NCBI GenBank assembly: GCA_041652575.1
Contig: JBAZHC010000003.1
Location: 124,001 to 188,000, forward strand
Direction: 5' to 3'
Length of the DNA stretch: 64,000 bases
From: Phycisphaerae bacterium
GTDB taxonomy: Bacteria; Planctomycetota; Phycisphaerae; Sedimentisphaerales; UBA12454
Made by a program: the position numbers and the translations under genes. Below the pieces are notes generated by a model. It was not told where the DNA came from and did not search any database. It saw nothing but the letters and a program-made list of their open reading frames with translations. Shown here in pieces: positions 35,675 to 44,487 of the stretch; within the stretch, counting starts at the first letter, position 1, and each line of letters starts with the position of its first letter.

Positions 35675-36016
35675 ATGAAACTGGTAATAGCGATAATTCA
35701 GCCTCACAGGCTCGAACAGGTAAAAGAAGAACTCTATAAAGAAGAAGTCAATCTCATTACCGTAAGCGAAGTTTTGGGCCACGGCAGACAAAAAGGCGTT
35801 ACCGAAATTTATCGCGGTATGAAAGAAACCGGCAACCTGCTGCGGAAAATCCGTATCGAAATAGCGATAAACGAAAACTACGTTGAACGGACAATAAAAG
35901 CGATTACCACCGGTGCCAAAACAGGCCAGACCGGAGACGGGAAAATCTTCGTTGTCGACCTGCCTGAATGCGTCAGAATCCGGACAGGTGAACGCGGAGG
36001 CGAAGCTATAGGCTAA
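35675..36016 (+). CDS. glnK: PII signalling protein 3 (GlnK-like)
   Basis: 113 aa. T-loop GHGRQKGVTEIYRGMKETGN keeps the canonical R38-Q39-K40 and Tyr46 but has Glu at position 51, so uridylylation at Tyr51 is impossible. B-loop GAKTGQTGDGKIF and RIRTGERGGEA are normal. It is more divergent than glnK1/2 and matches the divergent amt3. The unit is followed by a small hairpin and the glnN promoter region. Confidence 0.93.
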   Translation: MKLVIAIIQPHRLEQVKEELYKEEVNLITVSEVLGHGRQKGVTEIYRGMKETGNLLRKIRIEIAINENYVERTIKAITTGAKTGQTGDGKIFVVDLPECVRIRTGERGGEAIG

Positions 36017-36027
36017 AATAACGAGGC

Positions 36028-36049
36028 AAATCAACATATTTGTTGATTT
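36028..36049 (+). terminator. Hairpin after glnK3
   Basis: AAATCAACA-TATT-TGTTGATTT, a 9-bp perfect stem, AT-rich and without a long T-run. A weak terminator at best. Confidence 0.45.
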
Positions 36050-36063
36050 ATCCGGCAGTTTGA

Positions 36064-36122
36064 AACAATTATGTAATAATTACAATTTCGTAGATTCACA
36101 GAAGAAAATCTACAATTATGTA
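36064..36122. promoter_or_regulatory. Operator cluster before glnN (three half-palindromes)
   Basis: TACAATTTCGTA (36081-36092) and TACAATTATGTA (36111-36122) have centres 30 bp apart, with a third site AACAATTATGTA at 36064-36075. The nearest centre is about 95 bp before the -24 element. Confidence 0.7.
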
Positions 36123-36211
36123 CTTAATGATAATTTTATATTGAAATAAAATATTTTTGTAATATCTTTAACAGCAAGGCGCTACAATAAAATATTGCCG
36201 TAAAATCTGGT

Positions 36212-36227
36212 TGGTATGATAATTGCA
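36212..36227 (+). promoter_or_regulatory. Sigma-54 promoter of glnN
   Basis: TGGTATG, 4 bp, TTGCA. The invariant GG and GC are present at the right spacing, but the -24 half (GGTATG instead of GGCACG) is weaker than at the other three. Confidence 0.75.
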
Positions 36228-36280
36228 TATATGTAGATTACTTGGGATTATAATATCTTTTAAAATACAGGAGTATAAAA

Positions 36281-38389
36281 ATGAGTGAAAATTTAGAACC
36301 GGTAACTGCGTTGTTCGGTAAAAATGTTTTTAACGATGGCGTAATGAGAGAACGGCTGCCGAAAAATGTCTACAAAGAATTCAAAAAGACAATAGCCGAA
36401 GCCAGATTTCTCGATATGTCTCTGGCCAACGTGGTAGCAAATGCAATGAAAGACTGGGCAATTGAAAAAGGCGCAACACATTTCTGTCACTGGTTCCAGC
36501 CGATGACCGGCCTGACCGCCGAGAAACACGATTCGTTTATCTCGCCAACCGCCGAAGGCACTACCATTATGGAATTCAGCGGCAAGGAACTCATCCAGGG
36601 TGAACCTGACGCATCGAGTTTTCCGTCCGGCGGCCTAAGAGCAACTTTCGAGGCAAGAGGCTATACGGCATGGGATTGCACAAGCCCTGTGTTCATCAAG
36701 GAGACGGGCAAAACCGTCACTCTTTATATCCCCTGCGCATTCTGCTCATACCACGCCGAGGCGCTTGACAAGAAGACTCCCCTGCTGCGGTCCATGGACG
36801 CTCTTAATAAACAGGCCGTTAGAGTACTAAAAGCTTTGGGAAATACCACAACCAAAACTGTAGGCGCGACATTAGGACCGGAACAGGAATATTTCCTGAT
36901 TGACAAGAAATTCTTCGAAAAAAGACTCGATATTCTGCTCACCGGACGCACGCTGTTCGGAGCGGCTTCTCCTCGCGGACAGGAAATGAGCGACCATTAC
37001 TTCGGCGCCCTGCACGAAAGAGTCGCCTCGTTTATGCACGATGTTAATATCGAACTTTGGAAACTTGGCGTATCGGCAAAAACGCAGCATAATGAAGTAG
37101 CACCGGCTCAATATGAACTGGCCCCGGTTTTCAGTACCGTCAATGTCGCTACCGACCATAATCAGCTTGTAATGGAAACCCTGCAAAAGGTCGCATTAAG
37201 ACACAATCTGGTTTGCCTGCTGCATGAAAAACCGTTCAAAGGCGTCAATGGCTCAGGAAAGCATAACAACTGGAGTATGGTAACCGACGACGGCGTTAAT
37301 CTGCTCGACCCGGGCAGTACGCCACACGACAATATGGTGTTCCTCGTGATGCTTTGTGCCGTTATCAAGGCCGTAGATAAATATTCCAAACTGCTTCGTG
37401 CAACTGTCGCGACGCCTGGAAACGAGCACCGGCTCGGCGCTCACGAAGCACCGCCGGCCATTGTGTCGATATTCCTCGGTGACCAGTTAACTGATATAAT
37501 AGAACAACTGGCCGTGGGCGGAGCCAAATCCTCTAAATCCGGCGGACAATTGAAACTCGGCGTCTCTTCTCTGCCGCAGCTGCCGAAAGACAGTACCGAC
37601 AGAAACAGGACTTCACCGTTCGCGTTTACAGGAAATAAATTCGAGTTCCGTATGGTAGGTTCCAGCCAGTCAACTGCCGGCCCGATGTTTGTCCTGAATA
37701 CCATTGTCGCTGATATATTAAAAGAAATCGCAGACGAGATGGAAAAGAGTTCTAATGTAAAAGTTTCTGTACAAAAGTTCCTGAGCAAAATCGCGAAAGA
37801 ACACAGCAGAATTATATACAACGGCGACAACTATACTGAAGCATGGGTCAAGGAAGCCGAAAAGAGAGGCCTGCCGAATATTAAATCGACCGTAGATTCC
37901 ATAAAAACCATTATGGATGACGAAAATGTAAAACTGTTCGTAAACCATAAGGTTCTCAGCAAAGCCGAACTCAAGGCAAGAACGGAAATCCTGCTTGACG
38001 CTTACGGTATGACCATTAATTTTGAAGCGAAAACAACTTTGAATATTGCAGAAAGGCAGATTCTGCCGGTCGCAATCGAATATTCCGGCAAACTTGCCAG
38101 GGCCGCCGAGCGTATCAGTAACGCGGGAAGCGACCCGGCCACTCAAAAGAAAATACTCGATAAGACCTGCGAACTGATAAGCGAACTGAATAACAGCATT
38201 GAAGCCCTGAAAAAAGCAGTTGCCGATGCAAATGATATTGACAACACGGCGAAAAAAGCGGAAGATTTCAGGGATGCCGTTATCCCTGCAATGAGCAGGG
38301 TAAGGAAAGCCGTCGATGGCCTGGAAATGATTGTAGATGCCAAAATGTGGCCTCTGCCGACTTACGCTGAAATGCTGTTTGTAAGATAA
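36281..38389 (+). CDS. glnN: Glutamine synthetase type III
   Basis: ATP-dependent amidation of glutamate, the main entry of ammonium. 702 aa, far longer than GSI, with GSIII landmarks HFCHWFQPMTGLTAEKHD, MEFSGKELIQGEPDASSFP, LGPEQEYFLID and HNEVAPAQYELAPVF, plus GNEHRLGAHEAPPAIVS. The C-terminal domain is helical. There is no adenylylation-type Tyr loop, so control is probably transcriptional. Single gene under its own sigma-54 promoter; gltBD follows. Confidence 0.95.
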   Translation: MSENLEPVTALFGKNVFNDGVMRERLPKNVYKEFKKTIAEARFLDMSLANVVANAMKDWAIEKGATHFCHWFQPMTGLTAEKHDSFISPTAEGTTIMEFSGKELIQGEPDASSFPSGGLRATFEARGYTAWDCTSPVFIKETGKTVTLYIPCAFCSYHAEALDKKTPLLRSMDALNKQAVRVLKALGNTTTKTVGATLGPEQEYFLIDKKFFEKRLDILLTGRTLFGAASPRGQEMSDHYFGALHERVASFMHDVNIELWKLGVSAKTQHNEVAPAQYELAPVFSTVNVATDHNQLVMETLQKVALRHNLVCLLHEKPFKGVNGSGKHNNWSMVTDDGVNLLDPGSTPHDNMVFLVMLCAVIKAVDKYSKLLRATVATPGNEHRLGAHEAPPAIVSIFLGDQLTDIIEQLAVGGAKSSKSGGQLKLGVSSLPQLPKDSTDRNRTSPFAFTGNKFEFRMVGSSQSTAGPMFVLNTIVADILKEIADEMEKSSNVKVSVQKFLSKIAKEHSRIIYNGDNYTEAWVKEAEKRGLPNIKSTVDSIKTIMDDENVKLFVNHKVLSKAELKARTEILLDAYGMTINFEAKTTLNIAERQILPVAIEYSGKLARAAERISNAGSDPATQKKILDKTCELISELNNSIEALKKAVADANDIDNTAKKAEDFRDAVIPAMSRVRKAVDGLEMIVDAKMWPLPTYAEMLFVR

Positions 38390-38420
38390 AGCTTATAAGT
38401 GCACAATTTGTTGTTAAATA

Positions 38421-38453
38421 AATGGCCGATTTTTTTGGGGGAAATCGGCCATT
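38421..38453 (+). terminator. Hairpin between glnN and gltB
   Basis: AATGGCCGATTT pairs perfectly with AAATCGGCCATT (12 bp, loop 9), but no T-run follows. It may end glnN transcription partially or act as an mRNA 3' stabiliser so that gltB is expressed at a lower level. Confidence 0.65.
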
Positions 38454-38481
38454 CTATGATATGATTTTATAAAGAAATAAA

Positions 38482-41400
38482 ATGACGATACTACAGAAAG
38501 ATTGCGGATTATACGAAGTTAAAACCGAGCATGATGCCTGCGGTATAGGCGCCGTTGTAAATATTTCGGGCAAAGCCGACCATTCCATTATAAACTACGG
38601 CAAAGAAATCCTGATAAACCTTCACCACCGCGGAGCGGCAGGCGCCGATGAAACAACAGGCGACGGTGCAGGTATTTTATTCCAGATTCCGCACGAGTTT
38701 TTTTTTGCACAGGCTGAAAAACTCGGCATAAATCTGCCGCAGGCCGGCAAATACGCCGTAGGAATGATTTTCTCCCCTAAAGATGACCAGCTTCGCAAGA
38801 AATGTTTTTCAATTCTCGCCCAGGCAATCGAACTGCACGGAATGAAAATTCTCGGACAGCGTATCGTACCGGTCAAGCCTGACTGTCTCGGTAAAATAGC
38901 GCTTCAGGCAGAGCCGCATGTCAGTCAGATTTTTGTAGAGACCGGCGGTTTTCAGGACGCAGAACTCGAAAGAAAACTGTTTCTGGCCCGTAAGAAAACC
39001 GAAAAACAGGTAAGAGAAAATTTCGGTGATGCGGGCAGCGATTTTTATATCTGCTCGCTGAGCGGCAGAACAATCTGCTACAAAGGTATGTTTATGGCCT
39101 GGCAGTTGTTCGCTTACTATCCCGATTTGGCGGATGAAAATCTCAAAAGCGCTCTGGCTATAGTTCATCAAAGATACAGCACGAACACATTTCCGAACTG
39201 GCGGCTCGCTCAGCCTTTCCGCTGCATCGCCCATAACGGCGAAATCAATACTCTCAGCGGAAACAAAAATTGTATGCAGACAAGAGAATATAAAATGTCC
39301 TGCGAAAAATTCGGCGAGTATATGCCGGATGTGCTGCCGGTACTTACACCGCAGGGAAGCGACTCGGCATGTTTCGACAACGCACTTGAGCTGCTTGTGC
39401 AGGCGGGGCGCACCCTGCCGCACGCTATGATGATGATGATTCCTGAAGCCTTTGGCGCAAAATATCATATAAGCACGGACAAACGTGCATTCTACGAATA
39501 TCACTCCTCGATTATGGAGCCATGGGACGGCCCTGCCGCGATGGTCTTCACCGATGGTCAAATCATCGGCGGAACGCTTGACAGAAACGGTCTGCGGCCC
39601 TGCCGATATATCGTAACAACGGACGGCCTTGCCATTCTGGCCAGTGAAGCCGGTGTAGTGGAATTTCCACCCGAAAAAATCCAGAAGAAAGGCCGGCTTC
39701 AGCCCGGTCACATGTTCCTCGTCGATACTGTCGAAGGCCGGATAGTTACCGACAACGAAATCAAAAGCAAAATTTCCCGGCAGACACCGTATCGGCGATG
39801 GCTCGAAGAAAACCGCATCGAACTGCGGGGACTTTTCGACAGTCCCAAACTCGTAACGAGCGATTCGGAAACCATTTTCCGGCGGTTGCGTATGTTCGGT
39901 TTTACCCGTGAGGAATTAAGAATGATTCTTACGCCTATGGCGGTCAACGGGCAGGAGCCGGTCGGCTCGATGGGCAACGATGCGGCGCTGGCCGTGCTGA
40001 GCAATAAACCAAAATTGCTGTTTAATTATTTCAAACAGCTCTTTGCGCAGGTTACTAACCCGCCGATTGACCCGCTGCGTGAAGGTCTGGTAATGAGCCT
40101 GATGGGCTTTACCGGCAGAAGACAGAATATTCTCGAAGAGACGCCGCAGCACTGCAGACAGCTTAAACTTCCTCATCCGGTTCTGACAAACGAAGATGTC
40201 GAGCGTCTGCGTTCGGTAAAGATGAAAGATTTCAAGGTCGCCACAATATCGGCGCTTTTCGACGCACAAACAAATGACCCTGCAGGTTCCCTGCGATACG
40301 GAATCGACAGACTTGTAAGCGATGCCCAGGCAGCCATAAAAAATGGCGCCTGCCTGCTGATAATCAGCGACAGGAATTCGTCTCAAAATCTTGTACCGAT
40401 TCCATCGCTGCTGGCGACCGCTGCCGTACACAATGGCCTGCTTAAAGTGGGACTAAGAGCCGAGGCGGGTATTATCGTCGAAAGCGGCGAACCGAGAGAA
40501 GTAATGCACTTCTGTCTGCTGTGCGGATACGGGGCAAATGCGGTAAATCCTTACCTTGCCTTCGAATGTCTCTACGAATTACAAAGACAAGGCGAGCTAT
40601 CGGCCAATATGGAGCCTGTTCAAATCGCTGATAATTACATCGCCGCGATTAAAAAAGGCATTCTCAAAACAATGAGCAAGATGGGAATTTCGACGCTGAG
40701 AAGTTATCATACCGCCCAGCTTTTCGAGGCGATAGGACTCAATAAAGCGTTTGTAGGCGAATTCTTCACAAATACCAGCTCACGCATTGAGGGCATAGGC
40801 CTTGAGGAAATAGCAAAAGAAACACTTCTTCGGCACGGATATGCGTTTGAGCCGAGAAAAAGCGGCCAGCTCGAACTGGATTTCGGCGGCGAATATTATT
40901 TCAGAAACTTCGGCGAAGCACATCTGTGGAATCCGACGACAGTCTCCCGTCTTCAGCATGCCGTAAAAAATAACGACCAAAAAGCTTATGACGAATACGC
41001 AAACGCGGTCAATCAGCAGGGAGAAAAACTTTGTACCCTGCGCGGCCTTTTTGAATTCAAACAGCCCCAGCCGATTCCTATCGAAGAGGTTGAGCCGGCA
41101 GAGGAAATAGTAAAAAGATTCTGCACCGGTGCTATGAGCCACGGCTCGATAAGCAAAGAAGCTCACGAGTGCATGGCGATGGCAATGAACAAAATCGGCG
41201 GTATGAGCAATACCGGCGAAGGCGGCGAAGACGAAGAAAGATATATCGAAAAGCAAGGCGAGGTTTCAAAAAACTGCGCTATAAAACAGGTCGCCAGCGG
41301 ACGGTTCGGCGTAACGATAAATTATCTCTCTCACGCCAAAGAATTGCAGATTAAAATGGCCCAGGGTGCAAAACCCGGCGAAGGCGGACAACTGCCGGGC

Positions 41401-43038
41401 CATAAGGTAACAGAAGAAATAGCAAAACTGCGATATTCGACTGCAGGCGTTACATTGATATCGCCCCCGCCGCATCACGATATTTATTCAATCGAGGATT
41501 TGGCGCAGTTGATATACGACCTCAAGTGCAGCAATCCTGGCGTAAAGGTCTCGGTCAAGCTCGTCGCCGAAATCGGAGTAGGAACCATCGCGGCAGGCGT
41601 GGCAAAAGGCAACGCCGACGAAGTTTTAATCAGCGGCCACGATGGCGGAACAGGCGCAAGCCCCCTCAGTTCGATAAAGCATACAGGCTCTCCATGGGAA
41701 CTGGGCCTTGCAGAAACTCAACAGGTGCTGGTTCAGAACAGCCTCAGAGACAGAATAACCGTTCAGGCTGACGGCCAGATGAAAACCGGCAGAGATATTG
41801 TTATTGGCGCGTTGTTGGGAGCTGAAAGATTCGGTTTCGGCACAGCGGCACTGGTTACCCTGGGCTGTACACTGCTTCGCAAATGCCACGAAGGCGCCTG
41901 TACCTTCGGAATAGCGACACAGGATAAAGAATTGCGGGCAAGATTCGCCGGTAAACCTGAATACATCGAAAGATTTATGTTTTTTGTCGCCGAAGAAGCC
42001 AGACAGATTATGGCCCGGCTCGGATTCAGAAAATTCGACGATATGGTCGGAAGGGTCGATATGCTTTGCACGAAAAAGGCGATCAGCCATTACAAGGCGA
42101 AAGGTCTGGACTTTTCGGCAATATTCTACAAGCCTGACATATCGGACGGCAGAGCCATAAGAAAAATCCATCCTCAGCAGGATAAACTGGCCGACCATCT
42201 CGATTGGCAGATTCTCGAAAAAATAAAAACCGCTATCGACGGCAGACAAAAAGCGACTGTTGAAATGCCAATCCGCAATGTCAATAGGACTGTCGGTGCG
42301 ATAATCAGCAACTACATCGTGAAAAAATATGGTCCTAAAGGTTTGCCCGATGATACAATCGAATTAAATTTTACCGGCTCGGCAGGACAAAGTTTTGGAG
42401 CGTTTCTCGCACCGGGACTTACGCTTAAACTGACCGGACAGAGCAATGATTATCTCGGAAAGAGCCTTTCAGGCGGCAGAATTATTGTCAAAACCCCTGA
42501 AAAGTCGCCTTTTATGGCCCATGAAAATATTATCGTCGGCAACACCCTGCTGTACGGTGCTACGAAAGGCCAGGCTTTCATTAACGGTATGGCGGGTGAG
42601 CGGTTTGCCGTCAGAAACAGCGGCGCGATTGCCGTCGTGGAAGGTCTCGGCGACCACGGCTGTGAATATATGACCGGCGGAACAGTTGTTGTGCTCGGGA
42701 AAACCGGCTGTAATTTCGGCGCTGGCATGAGCGGCGGTATCGCTTACGTCCTCGATGAGATGCAATTATTCGATACGCTCTGCAATCTCGATATGGTTGA
42801 GCTTGAGAGTATGCGGCTGGACGAGGATAAAGAACTTTTAAAAGAACTTATCGAGAAACATTATAAATGGACACAAAGCAAACAGGCTCAGAGGATTTTA
42901 AATTCCTGGACTGATATGCTCGGCAGATTTGTAAAAGTTGTGCCGATTGATTATCGAAAGGCGCTCGAAAAGATGCGCGCAGCCGAACAGCGGCATACCG
43001 AAACAACGCCTGCGACTGAAGAGGTGTTCTATGGCTGA
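38482..43038 (+). CDS. gltB: Glutamate synthase, large subunit
   Basis: Uses glutamine and 2-oxoglutarate to make two glutamates. Type II amidotransferase domain begins at Cys20 (HDACGIGAVVN), the catalytic residue after a 19-residue propeptide, with LHHRGAAGADETTGDGAG. The FMN-binding synthase domain includes GQLPGHKVTEEIAKLRY and SPPPHHDIYSIEDLAQL; the 3Fe-4S cysteines lie in GCTLLRKCHEGACTFGIATQ. The C-terminal GXGXG helix is present (MTGGTVVVLGKTGCNFGAGM). 1518 aa is full length. Overlaps gltD by 8 bases. Confidence 0.96.
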   Translation: MTILQKDCGLYEVKTEHDACGIGAVVNISGKADHSIINYGKEILINLHHRGAAGADETTGDGAGILFQIPHEFFFAQAEKLGINLPQAGKYAVGMIFSPKDDQLRKKCFSILAQAIELHGMKILGQRIVPVKPDCLGKIALQAEPHVSQIFVETGGFQDAELERKLFLARKKTEKQVRENFGDAGSDFYICSLSGRTICYKGMFMAWQLFAYYPDLADENLKSALAIVHQRYSTNTFPNWRLAQPFRCIAHNGEINTLSGNKNCMQTREYKMSCEKFGEYMPDVLPVLTPQGSDSACFDNALELLVQAGRTLPHAMMMMIPEAFGAKYHISTDKRAFYEYHSSIMEPWDGPAAMVFTDGQIIGGTLDRNGLRPCRYIVTTDGLAILASEAGVVEFPPEKIQKKGRLQPGHMFLVDTVEGRIVTDNEIKSKISRQTPYRRWLEENRIELRGLFDSPKLVTSDSETIFRRLRMFGFTREELRMILTPMAVNGQEPVGSMGNDAALAVLSNKPKLLFNYFKQLFAQVTNPPIDPLREGLVMSLMGFTGRRQNILEETPQHCRQLKLPHPVLTNEDVERLRSVKMKDFKVATISALFDAQTNDPAGSLRYGIDRLVSDAQAAIKNGACLLIISDRNSSQNLVPIPSLLATAAVHNGLLKVGLRAEAGIIVESGEPREVMHFCLLCGYGANAVNPYLAFECLYELQRQGELSANMEPVQIADNYIAAIKKGILKTMSKMGISTLRSYHTAQLFEAIGLNKAFVGEFFTNTSSRIEGIGLEEIAKETLLRHGYAFEPRKSGQLELDFGGEYYFRNFGEAHLWNPTTVSRLQHAVKNNDQKAYDEYANAVNQQGEKLCTLRGLFEFKQPQPIPIEEVEPAEEIVKRFCTGAMSHGSISKEAHECMAMAMNKIGGMSNTGEGGEDEERYIEKQGEVSKNCAIKQVASGRFGVTINYLSHAKELQIKMAQGAKPGEGGQLPGHKVTEEIAKLRYSTAGVTLISPPPHHDIYSIEDLAQLIYDLKCSNPGVKVSVKLVAEIGVGTIAAGVAKGNADEVLISGHDGGTGASPLSSIKHTGSPWELGLAETQQVLVQNSLRDRITVQADGQMKTGRDIVIGALLGAERFGFGTAALVTLGCTLLRKCHEGACTFGIATQDKELRARFAGKPEYIERFMFFVAEEARQIMARLGFRKFDDMVGRVDMLCTKKAISHYKAKGLDFSAIFYKPDISDGRAIRKIHPQQDKLADHLDWQILEKIKTAIDGRQKATVEMPIRNVNRTVGAIISNYIVKKYGPKGLPDDTIELNFTGSAGQSFGAFLAPGLTLKLTGQSNDYLGKSLSGGRIIVKTPEKSPFMAHENIIVGNTLLYGATKGQAFINGMAGERFAVRNSGAIAVVEGLGDHGCEYMTGGTVVVLGKTGCNFGAGMSGGIAYVLDEMQLFDTLCNLDMVELESMRLDEDKELLKELIEKHYKWTQSKQAQRILNSWTDMLGRFVKVVPIDYRKALEKMRAAEQRHTETTPATEEVFYG

Positions 43039-44452
43039 GATAAAAGGATTTGTAAAATATAAACGTAAAAAAACAGGTTACCGGCCGATTGAGCAGAGAA
43101 TCCTCGATTATAAAGAGGTCGAACTTGCTCTTACGCCTGAAGATATTATGCAGCAGGCGGCAAGATGTATAGACTGCGGAATACCGTTCTGTCACGGTCT
43201 CGGCTGTCCGCTCGGAAATAATATACCCGAATTCAACGATATGATTTACAAAGGTCAGTGGCAAAAGGCCTGCGAACTTCTCCATTCGACAAATAATTTT
43301 CCGGAAATCACAGGCCGAATCTGCCCCGCACCCTGTGAAACAGCCTGTACGCTTGCGATAAACGATGAGCCTGTGTTCATAAGACACATCGAATACCAGA
43401 TTGTCGAACGCGGCTTCAAAGAAGGCTGGATAAAACCGATTATCGCCAGACAAAAAACGGGCAAAAGAATTGCGATTATCGGTTCTGGCCCTGCCGGACT
43501 TGCCGCGGCGCAGGAACTCGCAAGAGCCGGACACAATGTTGTCGTATTCGAAAAAGACGATAAAATAGGCGGCCTTTTACGATATGGCATTCCTGATTTC
43601 AAACTCGAAAAAAATATCATCGACCGCAGAATCGCTCAGCTTGCCGCTGAAGGCGTCCAGTTTCAGACCGGCGTCGAAGTCGGCAAAGACATTTCGGCTC
43701 ACTACCTCAAAAAAATGTTCAATTGCATCTGCATTACGATGGGAGCAGGCGAACCGAGGGACCTTGCCGTTACAGGCAGAGGATATGAGAACGTAGTATT
43801 TGCCTGGGATTATCTTGTCGGACAGAATAAAATCTGCGCAGACGGACAAATCGAAGGGAAAATAATCTCCGCCCGGGACAAAACTGTCGTCGTAATAGGC
43901 GGCGGCGATACCGGAAGCGATTGCGTCGGAACCGCCCGCAGACAAGGCGCCAAAAAGATTTATCAGCTTGAAATTCTGCCCAAGCCCCCGAACGTCCGAC
44001 CGGAAGATACGCCCTGGCCGAACTGGCCGAGAATTATGAGAACTTCTTCCTCGCACGAAGAAGGCTGCGAAAGACTTTGGAGCGTTAAAACGACAAAAAT
44101 TTCAGGTACGGATACGAGTGTCAGCGAACTGAACGGCTGCCAGGTCGAATGGATAAAAACGTCCAGAGGCTGGAACATAAAAGAGATTCAGGGCACAGAG
44201 TTCAATATAAAGACTGACCTTGTAATCCTCGCTATGGGATTTTTGCATGTAAGGCACAATGGCTTTGTCGAAAGCCTCGGACTCAAACTTGACGAAAACG
44301 GCAATATCGCCGTCAGTGATTTCCAGACAAGCGACCCTGCCGTTTTTGCCGCAGGCGACTCTGTACTCGGTGCCTCTCTGGTCGTAAAGGCCATCGACAC
44401 CGGCAGAAAAGCCGCAGACAAAATTAATAAATGGCTTATGGACAACAGATAA
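43031..44452 (+). CDS. gltD: Glutamate synthase, small subunit
   Basis: NAD(P)H-oxidising FAD/4Fe-4S subunit that feeds electrons to GltB. 473 aa. N-terminal cluster cysteines CIDCGIPFCHGLGCPLGN and CPAPCETACTL; FAD site IAIIGSGPAGLAAAQELA; NAD(P) site VVVIGGGDTGSDCVGTARRQGA; C-terminal FAAGDSVLGASLVVKAI. The ATG lies 8 bases inside the end of gltB, so translation is probably coupled. An upstream ATG gives an unlike N-terminus and is rejected. Confidence 0.96.
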   Translation: MAEIKGFVKYKRKKTGYRPIEQRILDYKEVELALTPEDIMQQAARCIDCGIPFCHGLGCPLGNNIPEFNDMIYKGQWQKACELLHSTNNFPEITGRICPAPCETACTLAINDEPVFIRHIEYQIVERGFKEGWIKPIIARQKTGKRIAIIGSGPAGLAAAQELARAGHNVVVFEKDDKIGGLLRYGIPDFKLEKNIIDRRIAQLAAEGVQFQTGVEVGKDISAHYLKKMFNCICITMGAGEPRDLAVTGRGYENVVFAWDYLVGQNKICADGQIEGKIISARDKTVVVIGGGDTGSDCVGTARRQGAKKIYQLEILPKPPNVRPEDTPWPNWPRIMRTSSSHEEGCERLWSVKTTKISGTDTSVSELNGCQVEWIKTSRGWNIKEIQGTEFNIKTDLVILAMGFLHVRHNGFVESLGLKLDENGNIAVSDFQTSDPAVFAAGDSVLGASLVVKAIDTGRKAADKINKWLMDNR

Positions 44453-44487
44453 ATATTCTGTAAAATAGTCGAAAAACGGGAAATAAA

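Noticed and set aside
38809..39711. 300-codon minus-strand open frame inside gltB
   Set aside because: A shadow of gltB's codon use; no ribosome site and no family signature.
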